Position numbers and translations under genes: made by a program. From the NCBI GenBank assembly GCA_048213135.1, contig PS015059.1, positions 334,093 through 398,092 on the forward strand: a stretch of 64,000 bases of DNA. The letters run 5' to 3'. Positions 1 through 21,805 of this stretch are shown piece after piece. Position 1 is the first letter of the stretch. Every line of letters starts with the position of its first letter. The notes under the pieces were generated by a model. The model did no database searches and was not told where the DNA came from. It was given only the letters and a program-made list of their open reading frames with translations. This DNA comes from Reclinomonas americana ATCC 50394. Taxonomy: Eukaryota; Jakobida; Jakobea; Jakobida.

Positions 1-150
<150 letters not shown>

Positions 151-160
151 TGCATACCTG

Positions 161-249
161 AGTCAGGGAGCGCAAAGAACTCTGGCTGCGGAGTCGATCC
201 TGTTGCCGAGCGCTGCTCACTGTGCACATGCATACACACACTCATTCAG

Positions 250-287
<38 letters not shown>

Positions 288-980
288 GAGACACACACCG
301 CAGTTCGCGCAGTCGCTCAATCACATCTGGTGTGATTGCTGGCTTCGCAGGTCGGTCTCCGTCGCGGGCGACCTCCGGTGGAAGCGAGGAGTCCACGAGA
401 GGAAAGAGAAAGCCTCCGTTGGCCTCGAGAGTGCTCATTGAAGTGACAGAAAATGGGAATGAGTCCTGCATGTGGAAGGACTTTGCTAGGCTCGTCGACG
501 TATGTTTCTTCTCAACAGAGGAGAGACGAAGTGAACTGCACGATTGTCTGCCTTCACGCTCGATCCGTTCCCCTGCATCCGCGGCCCTCGACCCTTGTAC
601 ATGGCAGGATAACGGGTCAAAACTCGTCGACCCTACCCTTGACCCTTGATCCATAAGGTTGGTCAAAACTCCGTCCCCAGTATGTACACTCGACCTTTGT
701 GCCCTCACCCTTCTGTCCTTGCATCCATAATCCTGAATCCTAATGATTGGTCACGACATCGGGCCCAGCATGCTTGACTCACCGACCCTTGTGCCCTTGT
801 TGCATCCATACCCCTCGACCCTTGGGAACAAGTACACCCTTGCCTCCACGGTCCTACAAACGTCACGTTTCTTTACGAGGGAATAAACAGATTGCAGTTG
901 TTCACCGAGCCCGTCAGCCGGTCCCAGCCTGTCAGAATCCACACTTGGCCTCTGTAGTAGAAGGTCGCGTTTCTTTTCAG
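161..980. other. Intergenic, no gene seen
   Basis: Contains a short CT run near 252-284. Between about 585 and 835 there are loosely repeated phrases built on 'cgaccctt' and 'gcatccata', which look like a decayed tandem repeat. No reading frame here has a recognisable protein or a convincing splice structure. Confidence 0.6.
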
Positions 981-3349
981 TCACAGGCTACGCTTTCTCA
1001 CCCCCCTGCTGCCCTGCTCCACACCACGCAACGGATAGCTGGCGAATGCGAAAATGGCGATCAGGACCAAGTAGAAGATGAGGAAGGAGCGCATCGAGTC
1101 GTCGGTGTGGGCGGGTTTGCGACACACGCGGAACAGGCGATACCGATCCTTGTAGGTTCTGCGCTCGTCATCAAACAAGATTCAGGCGTCACCGTCGGAG
1201 ATAGTGAGTTGCCCTCCCAACGCAACTCGAGAATGTTGGCCACAATCGTCATGAGAGTAATCATGGGGAAGGTGGTCATGCCGATCCACATGATGAACTG
1301 GCGGTAGAGAACAGATAGATACTCCTCGGCAATGTCGAACTCGGGCTGCGAGAGGTGACAGCGTGAGCAACGCGCATTCAACCCTAATGGCTGCAATAGA
1401 CGTAACTCGCTTCATGTCATCGGCCATCTTGTCGAGCTTCTTGCGACACAAGCAGTAGCGGATGCGCGCGACAATGGGCGGCATGATCAGCTCCACCAGA
1501 TTCAACACAAAAATGTCGATAATGACGACCCAGAAGAACTGCCCGTGATTACACAATAGTGAGTGCACCAGCACACAATGTCAGTCTCATTCGCCGACAC
1601 CGCACCTGATCTGCACGCCCAGCACACACACACATAGTCAGCAATCACAACGACTCAGCGCCCGCAATCAAACCACCTCACCTCCGATCTTATTCATCGG
1701 GCAGTTGTTTGGATCGTCGGGGTACGACTTGACCACGTAGACGACCACAATGTTGCACATCTTGAAGGCCATGAGCTTGAAGAGCAGCTGCTTGTGCTTC
1801 TGGCTCACAGTGCGTAGTCTGCACGTACACAAACAGAGAGACAGTGAGTACATCACACAGAAAACCACAGCACTTCTCAAGGAAGAAACCTCTCAAAATT
1901 AGTGAGAATGTACGCCAGCCGCTTCCAGATCAGGTTGAGAATGACCATGACAATCACAATAATAATGGACTGCGTGGTGTTATTGTTGCTGCTGCCGATG
2001 CGGGAAATCACAAACGTGCCGACACCCTGCATGCACACACAGCGATTCAGCAACTGCAGTCGTCAGCTCGCTCTTTGTCGCGCGTAACTTGCACGCCGAG
2101 TGTCAGCGCAAACACAAAGTACGAAATGACGATACGCGCCGTGCGGTACGACACGTGACGGTTCTCCGGAATATCATCCTCGCCCTCCTCACGGAACCGG
2201 AGGTCGGTGCTCTCCTTGTGTCGTGCGGCATACGCACCCTTCAACCACAGTGCGTAGAGCGGCGCAAACGCCGCCATAATGACCACCGCCACAATGTTGG
2301 TGATTAGCCAGTACGGACGCGTCTTCACAAGGTACGAGCCCACAAAGAGAATGTAGTTAAAGTCGACCTTCTGCTTGATCTCGGCGCCATGCACAAAGTG
2401 CAGAACCCAGTTGATGGCCTCTGCATCACCCCGTGAGAAAGCCACAGACGCCGGGGGTGGCAGCGGAGGCAACGCAACGAGCGGCAAACACCAGCATAGT
2501 GACGTACGTCATAAAGTTGACAAAGTTAAAGTACAACCACACGCCCATGCCGTACGTCTCCTCCACCTCGGCCAACGAGCAACACATGGAGAGATCCGGT
2601 CGCTGATGCTCATTCTGTGCATCGCGCGTCTTGCTGGCGCCACCACGTGGCGACCGCGGCCCATCCAAGTGCTCACGCGCAGCCGCCTGTCGACTTGTGG
2701 TCATGCGTCCCGATGGCGACGCCAGTGCGTACTCGTCCGCTGCCTCCTGACCATTGACTGCTCTTGCAATCAGTGAAAACAAGCAAACAAACGAGCAAAG
2801 GGCCCAAGCATCGCGCAACTATCAACACTGGTCTCTGGCACATGACCTGTGCATGCATGCCTGTTGATTAGCATGACAGTGAGCATGAGGAGCCCTTGAG
2901 GCACTGTACTGACCGATCGGATGCATCTCTCGAGGTCCGTTGGGATTAAGCGCGCGGATTCTGGCCGGTGATGCAGCACCGCCGAGAGGTAATGGAGGTG
3001 GAGGCGCAGGCACCATTGCAGTGCTGTTGTGCACCACAGAGACATCGACCGGAACATGATTGGCGTACTCATTGGCCGCGAGAAAGCGCGAGTTGTTGGG
3101 GTCCTGCATGTTGGTGAGGGCACTCTCTCTGTGTGTGTGCGCGCGTGTCTCTGGTGAAGAGAGAGAGGAGGCACACGCTGCGCTCTCTCCGTGTCTGGTG
3201 TGCGACGGGCGAGTGTCCGATTGTCCGGGCGCTCGACGTTGAGAAACAGAACTCTTGTAAAGGAAAAGTCTGAGAGGCTCACATACACCAGTGCAACAGG
3301 TTCATCATGTGCGAAGAGTGCAGCGATCTTGAATTCCTTCAGTGGATTT
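981..3349 (-). CDS. TMC-like (transmembrane channel-like) multi-pass membrane protein
   Basis: Ten exons are joined in phase: 3349-3283 (5' limit uncertain), 3103-2914, 2757-2479, 2420-2089, 2026-1890, 1818-1682, 1610-1606, 1538-1407, 1345-1227, 1158-981. The product has several hydrophobic helices. The segments NFERLRTVSQKHKQLLFKL, then GDQFFWVVIIDIF, then PEFDIAEEYLSVLYRQFIMW and YKDRYRLFRVCRKP follow the order and pattern of the TMC family core (the E-F/RT, GQ-DF, FDI-Y-Q-W and FR motifs). TMC proteins are ion-channel or mechanotransduction membrane proteins; the function here is inferred only from family. One exon is just 5 nt. The true start is unresolved: a candidate ATG lies at 3426 but would need an intron of about 40 nt. 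Anoctamin (TMEM16) was the alternative; the FDI/Y-Q-W block favours TMC. Confidence 0.72.
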
Positions 3350-3486
3350 CTGCAGCGCGACGTCGACCACAATACTGGACGTCACGACGTCGATGACTCA
3401 GTGCCCTCTCGATCTGTTCCTTGCATACCCGAAACTCTGAGAGCGAGCACAGAACACTGTTATGAAACCCAATGGCCACCGCTGCC

Positions 3487-3566
3487 CATGTTTTGGAAGG
3501 TTGGAGATGGTCCAAGCCAGCTGTTGCTTGTTGTTGGTGAATGAATTGTTGTTGTTGATATAAACC
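3487..3566 (-). repeat. Copy A of a dispersed repeat family (partial)
   Basis: Read on the minus strand, this stretch (CAACAACAATTCATTCACC, then CAACAAGCAACAGCTG, then TTCCAAAACAT) matches 9862-9960 on the plus strand almost word for word, and more weakly 28937-29010 and 32505-32570. It lies just 5' of the TMC-like gene. Confidence 0.7.
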
Positions 3567-3599
3567 GAGCTAGTGCGACCGTTCACTCGCAGCGATATC

Positions 3600-5985
3600 T
3601 CACTCGGATAGCGAGGCGATAGTGTCGGCAATGGTGACCTCGGGGGCGTGCCAGTGAATGTCAAGATCGCGCACGGCCTTGGTGCAGTGGACGACTGGGC
3701 GTGCGTCGGGCGCGGAGAAGCCAGTCGGATCGAATTTGGTGGTGCCGAGAGACTTGGCCAGCAGCTCGCCGAGTTCCTGTGCTTTATGCGTCAGCAGCAA
3801 GAGAGTGGTGCGAGCGCGTGTGGACACAAAAAATGCTCACCAAAGCAGAGACGACGTACGGGCACAGGCAGTAGCGACCCGAGGCCGTGTCGGCGCGCTC
3901 GAACGCCCGCACGTGCGCCTCCACCACGTCGCGCACATCGACAAACGACAGGAAGGCGTTGGGCTTGCGAGTGCCGTCGTGGAAGCCCGCCAGCATTTGA
4001 ATCGAGGTCGACGAGGGCGGATGGCGATCCAGCGGGTTGATGACGGGTCCCCAAATGAGGCACGGGTTCATGGTCACCAACTTGGTGGTGCACGACGCCT
4101 GCACGCGCCACGCATGTCAGCGAGCGAATACACACAGAGAGAGGACGTGCCACGCAACTCCGGCGTCAGCAATCATGGACCACGCAGCCTCCTCCGCCAT
4201 GCGCTTCGACAGCGGATACCACTGGCCGTTCTCGGGGGACGACGACCGATTCCACGACTCCTCGTCGTACTCGACGCCCGGGCGAGGTGGCGAATCGTAC
4301 ACGGCGGCCATGGAGGAGGTGAGAATTACCTGAAGACAAGGAAGCGTCAGAGCGCACAAAGAGGAGGCGAGGGCGAGACAACCAATGTATGAAAATCGAA
4401 GAATGCACGCTGAAGCACAGCGGAAACGAGAGAGAGAGAGAGAGAGAGAGAGAGTGTGTGAGAGAGAGAGAGAGAGAGTAGTGCGTAGGAGAGGTCGGAC
4501 GAAGGAGGAGAGAGAAGAGAGACGTAGGAAAGGGAAAAAGGAGGCGTGGACAGTACGGACGGGTACGTAGTAGGTAACTACAACGTAGGAGTAGGTTACG
4601 ACCAAACGAAAACGAAANNNNNNNNNNNNNNNNNNNNGAGAGAGAGAGAGAGTGTGTGAGAGAGAGAGAGAGAGAGAGTTGCGTGGAAGAGTGGGCCAAG
4701 AGGAGAAGCGAAGAGAGACTGAGGGAAAAAGGAGGCTGGCATGACGGGTCATGATCAACTGAGAGTTGCACAAGAACTAAAAACCCGAGAGAGAAAGCAA
4801 AAACACGATCTCGCATGGCGAGTGGAGGGCGGAGTACGAACAGCTGAAGGAGCTTGAACGAGAATAGCACGCAAAAGGGGGAGAGAGAAGAGCAAAAGAG
4901 CATGAACCCATGAGAGCATCGGAAACGAGCGATGTGAGACCACGACAAGAGCAGGAGAGAGGAGAGCATGACGAGCAACGAACATGAACCCTGAAAAGCA
5001 TCGGAGCACGACAAGAGCACGTGAGCTGAGAGACTTGCGACGACCAAAAGAGCATGAACTGTGAAAGAAGCGAAACGAGCGAGATTTGTGCCACTTCGAC
5101 GAGAACGGGAGAGAGAAGAGACTCGCATGACGAGCAAACGAGTATGAACCCAAGAGAGCGTCAACAACGACTGCGATCAGTGCAAGACCTACGCATCCAG
5201 GAGGCCAAGCGAAGACAACGAAAGCCAGGAGAAGCACACATGGCAAGCAACGGAACGTGAACCCAAGAGAGAATCGAAAACGAACGCGACTTGTGCCACC
5301 ACGAGAAAGGAGAGACTTGCGTGACGAGCAAAGGCATCAGGAACGACTGAGAACGGAGAAGACCCAATACAGGCCAAGCGAAGACCAGGAGAAACACACA
5401 TGACACGAATCGAAGAGAAAACCGAGCGAGACTTGTGCCACCACGAGAAGGGAGAGACTCGCACGACGAGCAAAGGCATCAGCAAGCAAAAGTCCCCGCA
5501 AGACAAGTGACCCCTTCTCCCCCTTCTCCATTCCCCATCGCCCTCACCTGCGGAACCTTGGCCTCCAACGCCGCCCGCATCACCCTCTGCGTGCCATGCA
5601 CTGCCGGCCGAATCAAGTCCTCCTCCGGATCAGAGGTGTGAAAGAAGAACGGCGACGCCGTGTGAAACACACAAGCACAGTCGCGGAAACACTCCGCAAA
5701 CGTCGCCGCGGTGCTCTCCTCCTCGCCCAGCAAGCTCGCCTCCACCAGCTGCAAGTGTGTCTCTGCGTGTGGCAACTCGCGCAGGTAGGCAACGCGGTCG
5801 GGGCGCGACAGGTCGCGCACGGTGCCTCGGACCTTTGTGTGCACAGGTCAGTGACATGCAGAGAGAAATGCATTCGTTGTTTGTGGCATGAGACGCACTT
5901 GGTAGCCACGTTCCAACAGGAGTTTAACCAGGTGGCCGGCGAGGAAGCCACTGGCGCCGGTGACTGCAACGGGGGGAGAGCTCAT
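3600..5985 (-). CDS. NAD(P)-dependent reductase/epimerase, extended SDR (dihydroflavonol-reductase-like)
   Basis: Five phase-0 exons (5985-5899, 5832-5548, 4329-4147, 4098-3841, 3776-3600) give 329 residues. The start is the ATG just before the Rossmann strand. Residues 5-17 carry VAVTGASGFLAGH, the dinucleotide-binding glycine motif; exon 2 opens VRGTVRD, placing an Arg for NADP selectivity as in DFR-type enzymes. Exon 3 has VILTSSMAAVY and then YPLSK, the catalytic Tyr/Lys pair with an upstream Ser. MNPCLIWGP in exon 4 is also typical. It probably reduces a carbonyl or acts on a hydroxy-substrate with NAD(P)H in the cytosol; the substrate cannot be told. The 1.2-kb intron 2 (5547-4330) holds GA repeats and an assembly gap. 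Confidence 0.9.
4426..4670. repeat. GA/CT microsatellite block with a gap and a TACG-rich stretch
   Basis: Two GA runs (4426-4477 and 4638-4678) flank a 20-N gap at 4618-4637. Next to the gap, 4550-4610 is rich in GTACG, GGTAC and ACGTAG words, like the borders of the gaps at 12867, 21267, 28375 and 63226. It lies inside intron 2 of the SDR gene. Confidence 0.8.
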
Positions 5986-6386
5986 GAGACTGACAAAGTG
6001 GAGTTACTCCGAAAGACGGGCTTGTCCTCCGCGGTGGAAGGGCAACTTGCACTCGAAGGCGAGGTGGCTGCGAACCGTGCCAGTTGTGCTTCTTGTCTGC
6101 AGCTGGATCGAGAAGAGAGTTTGCTGTTTCAACAGTCGTGCACGTGATCAACTGCAAGCCAGCACTCCATCAGAACGCAGTTGCAATTGACTTCTCGTTT
6201 GCAACTGGTTCGAGAAGTGAGTTTTGCTTTGTCACTTCGCGGTCGGGGACTCGAGCGTGCAGTACTGTGCCACGATGCAATCGACAGATGAGTTCCGCCT
6301 CACTATGGACAGGGAAGGGAGCAGTGCAGTAGTGCAGTCGACGACGAAGTGCAGGTCAAGACACGTCGAAGAGAGTTCACTGCTTT

Positions 6387-7806
6387 TCACTTTGGAACCC
6401 ACGTGCAGTCGTGACGACGAAGCATGTTGCGGAAGAGCGGCCAGAACTCAAAGGTGCGGTACTGCAGCACACACACACAGAAGGCAAGAAACGGTGAGGC
6501 CAATGTGCATCTCGTTCTCTCTGCTGCAGCGCGCGCAACTTCGATGCCGAACTCCTTGCAGGTCTGACGCAGCACGGGGTCGAGAGCGTGCAGTCGCGAG
6601 TGGTCTACTGTGGGGAACAGGTGGTGTAGGATGTGGTAGTTGAGTAGCGCGAAGCCGAAGAGCGAGAGCGCCAGGTTGGCGGTCACAGAGTGGTCGGAGC
6701 TGGCGGCCACGATGTGTCGGCCAAAGTCGAGTTGCGGGTTGGCGTCGCCCTCTGCATCCCAGCATGGTTGGGGAATTGCAAAATAGGGGAAGCGCGCTAA
6801 TGCACTGGGCTCACCTGTCCACGCGAAATCGGTGCGGTGCACGGAGAACGAGGTGGCCACCAGCATCCACGACGCAGTCCACTGCATCACAAAGAAGAGC
6901 AGGAGACCGCGGCCCACGCCGAGACTTCCCATGCACACGGCAGCCTCGGCCACCGACAGCATGATCTCCGGTCGCATGTGCTCCCGTCCCAACACGATGC
7001 ATCCCCACCGACGGACGTAGTCGATCGTGCTGGCCAGCGCGCACACAATGTGGAACGACACGTTGACAATCACCGGATTGCGTGGCTTGTTGGTCATAAA
7101 GTACAGGAACGGCTCAATGCTCTGTAGGCGAGGGTGAGGATTTCTTGTCGGAGAACACGGCTGCCATCGTGCACCACGCAACGCTAATCTCCGTGTCCAA
7201 CTCGGTGTTGGTGAAAAAGTGGTGCGAGATGGCATGCGAAATGCGCCAGTCTGTATGTGCGTATAAGGGAGGGTGAATAGTCGCGGCAGGTGATGGGAGG
7301 GGAAGGGAAGAGGGCATCGGCAGCAACGATGATGTGAGAAGAGCGTCAGGTCGAACGTGTACATCCACCAATTGTCGGCCTTGTGGAAGAAGTTGTGCCC
7401 GACTCCAATCAGGCCGTGCTGTGAGGGCGCGAGAGAATCAGGGACTTGTGAGGAGAAGAGGGGAAAGCGGAGAGCGGAGGCAAAATGGAAGCACAGCAAA
7501 TAGCAGAACGAATCCGGCTCAGTGAATGCGACAAGGAGGCCGGGACACGACAGGGAGGGGAAACAGAATGCATGAGGCAGGTAACAGGAAGCGGAGAGAT
7601 ATGGCTGGAGCGAGAGAGAGAGAGAGAGAGAGAGAAGGAGGAGGGGCAGCAGGAAGAAGAAGACGAACAATGAGGAGGGAGGGAAGGGGAGGGCGGACGA
7701 AATTAGAACCGGAGATCACCAGAACATGGCAAAACATAGTCAACAGGAGAGAGCACGCCAGACGGAACGGGAAACACAGCAGAGATTGTCACGTACATTC
7801 ACAAAG

Positions 7807-7839
<33 letters not shown>

Positions 7840-8806
7840 NNNNNNNNNNNNNNNNNNNNTGCAAACGAAAAGAGAAATGGAGACCACTGGAATACGAGCG
7901 AAAACAAAGGAAACGGGAGAGGAGCCGGGAGACACTGCAAAAGATAAGCGTGAGGCAAGTGCAGTACAAAGGAGGGGAGAGAAAGGGGAGAGAGAGAGCG
8001 CGCGCAAGAGAGAGAGAGAGAGAAAGGGGGAGAGAGAGAGAGAGAGAAAGCGGAGAGAGAAACAGAGTGCGCATGACGAAATAGGGATGGAAGGAACAGC
8101 ACGAGAGAAGCAGAAGAACAGGCAGACGATCGCAGCAAGACAGAAGCCTGCCCAAGAACACAGAGTGAGAAAACGAGCCTGCAAGACAGCCCCCCTCTCT
8201 CTCTCCCCTCCCTTTCCTCCTTTTCTCTACATCTCCTCCCCCTTTCCCCCGTTACCCCCGCTCACCAAAAACACCCCCGCCACCGACGCCATCCACATCG
8301 AGTCCCACGCACACATGAGCGCCACGCTCGCCGCCCACCCCAACAGCGCAAACCAGCACAGCGCCAACATGTACGCCGTCGGGCCCGTCACCAGCTCCTT
8401 CTTGCCCGACGATTGCTGCAACACCGCTGCGGCACGACGTTTCATGGTCTTGTAGAAGCCTGACTCCTCGAACGTGTACCGCGGCGGAGCGAGAGGTCTC
8501 TCCGCATCGCACACGTAGTACTTGGCGAGAATGGCGTCGACCTTTTGCTGGTTAAAGTGGTGAGTCTCGTAGGCCTCGGTGACGTCGGAGCCCCTGTGTG
8601 GATGCAGAGAGAGGAGGGTGAGGAAGGAGAGGGAAATGGAGGGAAAAGGGAGCGTAGGGGAGAGACAAGAAGACAGACAGTCAGGTAGCGAGTCAGACAG
8701 CGAACACTGAGAGAAGAAGGTGAAGAGAAGCAGTGTGCACCAGAAGGTGACACTGAGATGGGAGACGAGAAAGAGAGGGCTGGAGAGAGAGAGAGAGAGA
8801 GACAGA

Positions 8807-8877
<71 letters not shown>

Positions 8878-9095
8878 GGGTTCGAAATGATGATTGTGAT
8901 GCATTCTTCCTTTCTTCGCAACTTGGTCAACTGCAACCAGGCATTGCCACCAGGATGGTCAAAGGTCGACAGATCATACCACTTGCCATGCACACACCAC
9001 AGCGAGTGTGCGGCGTTCTTGCTGGTCGCCTCCGGAGGCCACCTTTTCCCGTCGATTTCGGCTTTTTCGCGCGCCCACACCACGGGCGATTCCAT
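6387..9095 (-). CDS. Front-end fatty acid (or sphingolipid) desaturase with N-terminal cytochrome b5
   Basis: Seven exons (9095-8932, 8593-8266, 7418-7328, 7250-7183, 7121-6815, 6751-6540, 6461-6387) splice in phase to 414 residues. The N-terminus has the cytochrome b5 haem motif (YDLSTFDHPGGNAW, then GSDVTEAYETHHF). The membrane di-iron domain has the three histidine boxes: HNFFH, HAISHH, and HILHHLFPTVDHSRL near residue 360. Hydrophobic spans separate them. Such enzymes insert a double bond between an existing one and the carboxyl end in ER lipids, taking electrons through the fused b5. Box 3 begins with His instead of the Gln common in front-end enzymes. An in-frame ATG at 9182 would add 29 residues starting MGNS. 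Introns carry GA runs and a 20-N gap at 7840-7859. Confidence 0.92.
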
Positions 9096-9835
9096 CAACT
9101 GCGAATTGCGAGAGGGCAGGGGTTCGCGCCCGGGAAGAGGCTGTGGAGAGCGAACGGGGCCGCGTGGAACCGAGTTGCCCATTCGCACACACAAAAGATA
9201 CGGTAATCGGACAGACGGACGCAAGCGAGTGCGTCAGTGTCTTTGTGTGATCGTCAGTCGCCTCGGGGGTCATTGAAGCCTTTACGAAGAAGTGTACATG
9301 TCGAATAGAATATATACCTGCGCATGTCCACAAGTCCAGCACAAGTAATCTTCTCCTCACTCGTGCAAACAGCATCAGCACGCACGCTGCGCATGCGCAT
9401 GCCTGCGCGTTCCAGGTCGTGTTCCAAAGAACGGGGCTTGAGCAGTCGCTGGTCGCTGTCCGAGATCAACTGCAACGATTGTGTACGAATTCGAACGCTC
9501 GCTGCGTGCGGAAACTTTCTTTTTGGCGACATCAATCGCGAAGCACGTGCACTGTTACGGCACGACTCGCTGTGTACCTGCGATTGACCACAAGCTAAAG
9601 TCAGAAGAATTTGGACACATGTGCTTGAGCTTGGCATCATAGCACTTGCCATTGAAAGCAGGCGTGAATATTCAAGTGCATTGAAAGTCCATATATACAT
9701 CAAAACCGGGTACATTATAACACAGCTGAACAGTAGTTGCGGCAGTCCGCATCACAGCCAGACACTCCTAGGGTGGGTTAGTCAGTGCCACCTCCGTTCG
9801 AACCCAACTTGACAACGTGGGCGCGCGCCGAAAAA
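9096..9835. other. Intergenic, no gene seen
   Basis: Moderately AT-richer than the genes. The word GTTCGAACCC at 9793-9802 resembles a tRNA B box, but no cloverleaf or A box at the right distance can be drawn. No protein recognised. Confidence 0.5.
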
Positions 9836-10000
9836 GGAAAACACCAACCGCTGCTGCTATCCGTTAACAACAACAATTCATTCACCAACAAACAAGCAAC
9901 AGCTGTCTTGATGACCAAGTTCAACCGTATCCAAAACATCAACACAGACACCAATCTTGAGGCAGCAGCAGTAATTATACACGTACACGCCAGTGCATGC
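9836..10000 (+). repeat. Copy B of the dispersed repeat family
   Basis: CACCAACAAACAAGCAACAG, CTGTCTTGATGACCAAGTTC and TTGAGGCAGCAGCAG recur at 28937-29015 and 32505-32570, and the leading CAACAACAATTCATTCACC recurs inverted at 3530-3560. The phrase ACACCAACCGCT occurs at 9841 and again near 10357, so the element could extend to about 10375. It has no coding capacity that I can see. Confidence 0.7.
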
Positions 10001-10431
10001 AGTACACCGTTTCTTCTCCAACACCGAACGCCAGTCAACCTCACCAACACTCGACGGTCTGGTGAACGACAGGGTGTGCCACCACCCCGGTACGGTTGCG
10101 CAGCAGGCCGCAAAATCACAGCGCGCACGCATGCGCGCGTGCGCCTTCGCCTTACGAAATCGATCGCGATCGCTCAAGGCCAAACTCGCTGCATTGCACG
10201 ATGCAGGCGCACGTGCGTGCCTCCTCCTATCTGTGAACTTCAACAGCAACCCAATGGGCACAATGCAGCACGCGGCAATTGGTTCTGTTTTCTTGCTATT
10301 AGCCAAAAGATTGTTGGCCAAACTCCGCAGCGTTTTATCCTTCGTCGTCTGAGAAACAGCAACACCAACCGCTAAAAACACGTTTTTCTATTCACACGCG
10401 CACGCTGAGGCATAACGAAGTGCATGCCACC

Positions 10432-20443
<10,012 letters not shown>

Positions 20444-20682
20444 AGCGCTGCGCGTCACGCTGGGACCTAATAATCAACGTAATAAGGCTGTACAACTGTG
20501 ATATACATAAAGTGTGTTTCTAGAACAAGATGTACCGTAAGCACAGACAGCGCGTAAGGGAGAGTGTTCCTCCACAGACGTGCAGTGGACATTCGCAACG
20601 AGCGTAGCCAACGTCAGTCTTGCGCAGCGCTGTGAAGCTGTGAATGAATGCGTCGGAACATGCTTGCGGCACAGTCGGCGCT

Positions 20683-21167
20683 CTATTGTGAAGATGATGA
20701 TGACGAGGAGGAGGAGGAGGAGGAGGAGGAAGAAGAAGAGGAGCCAGCCTCCTCCGGCGTCTGCGTGCGCAGCGACAAGGCGTGCACATGCGACGCCAGA
20801 TCGTCCTTCAACAACGTGTTGACCATTCTGTGTCGCTGCATCAGCGTCTTGCCCGCAAACGCCGACGACACCACATGAACGCTGCGTCGAGGCAACACAA
20901 CGGCTAAGACAGACGCGGAGAAGAGAGGGTGGGAGGCGTGAGGCGCACGCAACGTAAAGTGGGTTTCGGTGGCGTTGAGACCCTTCATCGCCGCGTGGCC
21001 AGCGTGCTCCGCAGAATTGTCGTCGATGGTGAGGGCAAGTGGGGCGAGGCTGGCGAGGGGGCAGAGTGAGAAGAACGAGAAGGGGAAGGAGGAGGAGGAG
21101 GAGGAGGAGGAGGAGGAGGAGAAGGAGGAGGAGGAGAAGAAGAAGAAGAAGAGAGAGAAGAAGAAGA

Positions 21168-21222
<55 letters not shown>

Positions 21223-21425
21223 GACGACGACGTACGTACGTACGTACGTACGTACGTACGTACCGTNNNNNNNNNNNNNNNNNNNNNNNNNNNNNNNNNN
21301 NNNNNNNNNNNNNNNNNNNNNNNNNNNNNNNNNNNNNNNNNNNNNNNNNNNNNNNNNNNNNNNNNNNNNNNNNNNNNNNNNNNNNNNNNNNNNNNNNNNN
21401 NNNNNNNNNNNNNNNNNNNNNNNNN

Positions 21426-21511
<86 letters not shown>

Positions 21512-21723
21512 AAGAGAAGAAGAAGAAGAAGAAGAAGAAGAAGAAGAACAAGAAGAAGAAGAAGAAGAAGAAGGAGGAGGAGGAGGAGGACGAGGAGACA
21601 CGATCTCTCTCTCATTCTCTCTCTCCAGTCTCACCCTTCCAACAACTTGCGCCGCATGGACGCATACACAGGTCGCGCAAGCGCTGCTGCAGAGGACGCC
21701 ATATCACTCTCTTCTGCGCTCAT
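20683..21723 (-). CDS. BolA-like protein with poly-Ser tail
   Basis: Three exons (21723-21635, 21049-20954, 20881-20683) join in phase to 127 residues starting MSAEESDMASS. RPVYASMRRKLLEG, then IDDNSAEHAGHAAM, ETHFTVHVVSSAFAGKTLMQ, RHRMVNTLLKDDL and VHALSLRTQTPEEA match the BolA fold from end to end, including the conserved C-terminal-helix His (RHR). BolA proteins work with monothiol glutaredoxins in Fe-S cluster trafficking, in mitochondria or cytosol. After PEEAG the protein ends in about 18 serines plus Gln, encoded by a TCC/TCT repeat. Intron 1 contains GA, GAA and ACGT repeats and a 159-N gap. Confidence 0.93.
21180..21595. repeat. GA / ACGT / GAA composite repeat with gap
   Basis: Order: GAG/GAA triplets, GA run, (ACGT)n at 21233-21262, 159-N gap (21267-21425), long GA run, GAA triplets. 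It lies within BolA intron 1. Six-frame translations here are pure Arg-Glu, Ser-Leu or poly-Glu and are not proteins. Confidence 0.9.
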
Positions 21724-21805
21724 GCACCACAACAAACAATGAAAGACAAAGACGAGGACACAGAGAGTGAGAGGACACACTAAGTGAGAGACAGACGGAG
21801 AGAAA
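21724..21805. promoter_or_regulatory. Short bidirectional promoter between the BolA-like and NIP30-like genes
   Basis: Only 82 bp separate the two divergent ATG codons. The stretch is purine-rich on the plus strand (AAAGACAAAGACGAGGACAC and GAGA words) and has no TATA box. Being a promoter is inferred from gene arrangement, not from a recognised element. Confidence 0.5.

Noticed and set aside
9793-9802. GTTCGAACCC resembling a tRNA B box
   Set aside because: No matching A box at normal spacing, and the flanks cannot fold into an acceptor stem or anticodon arm.
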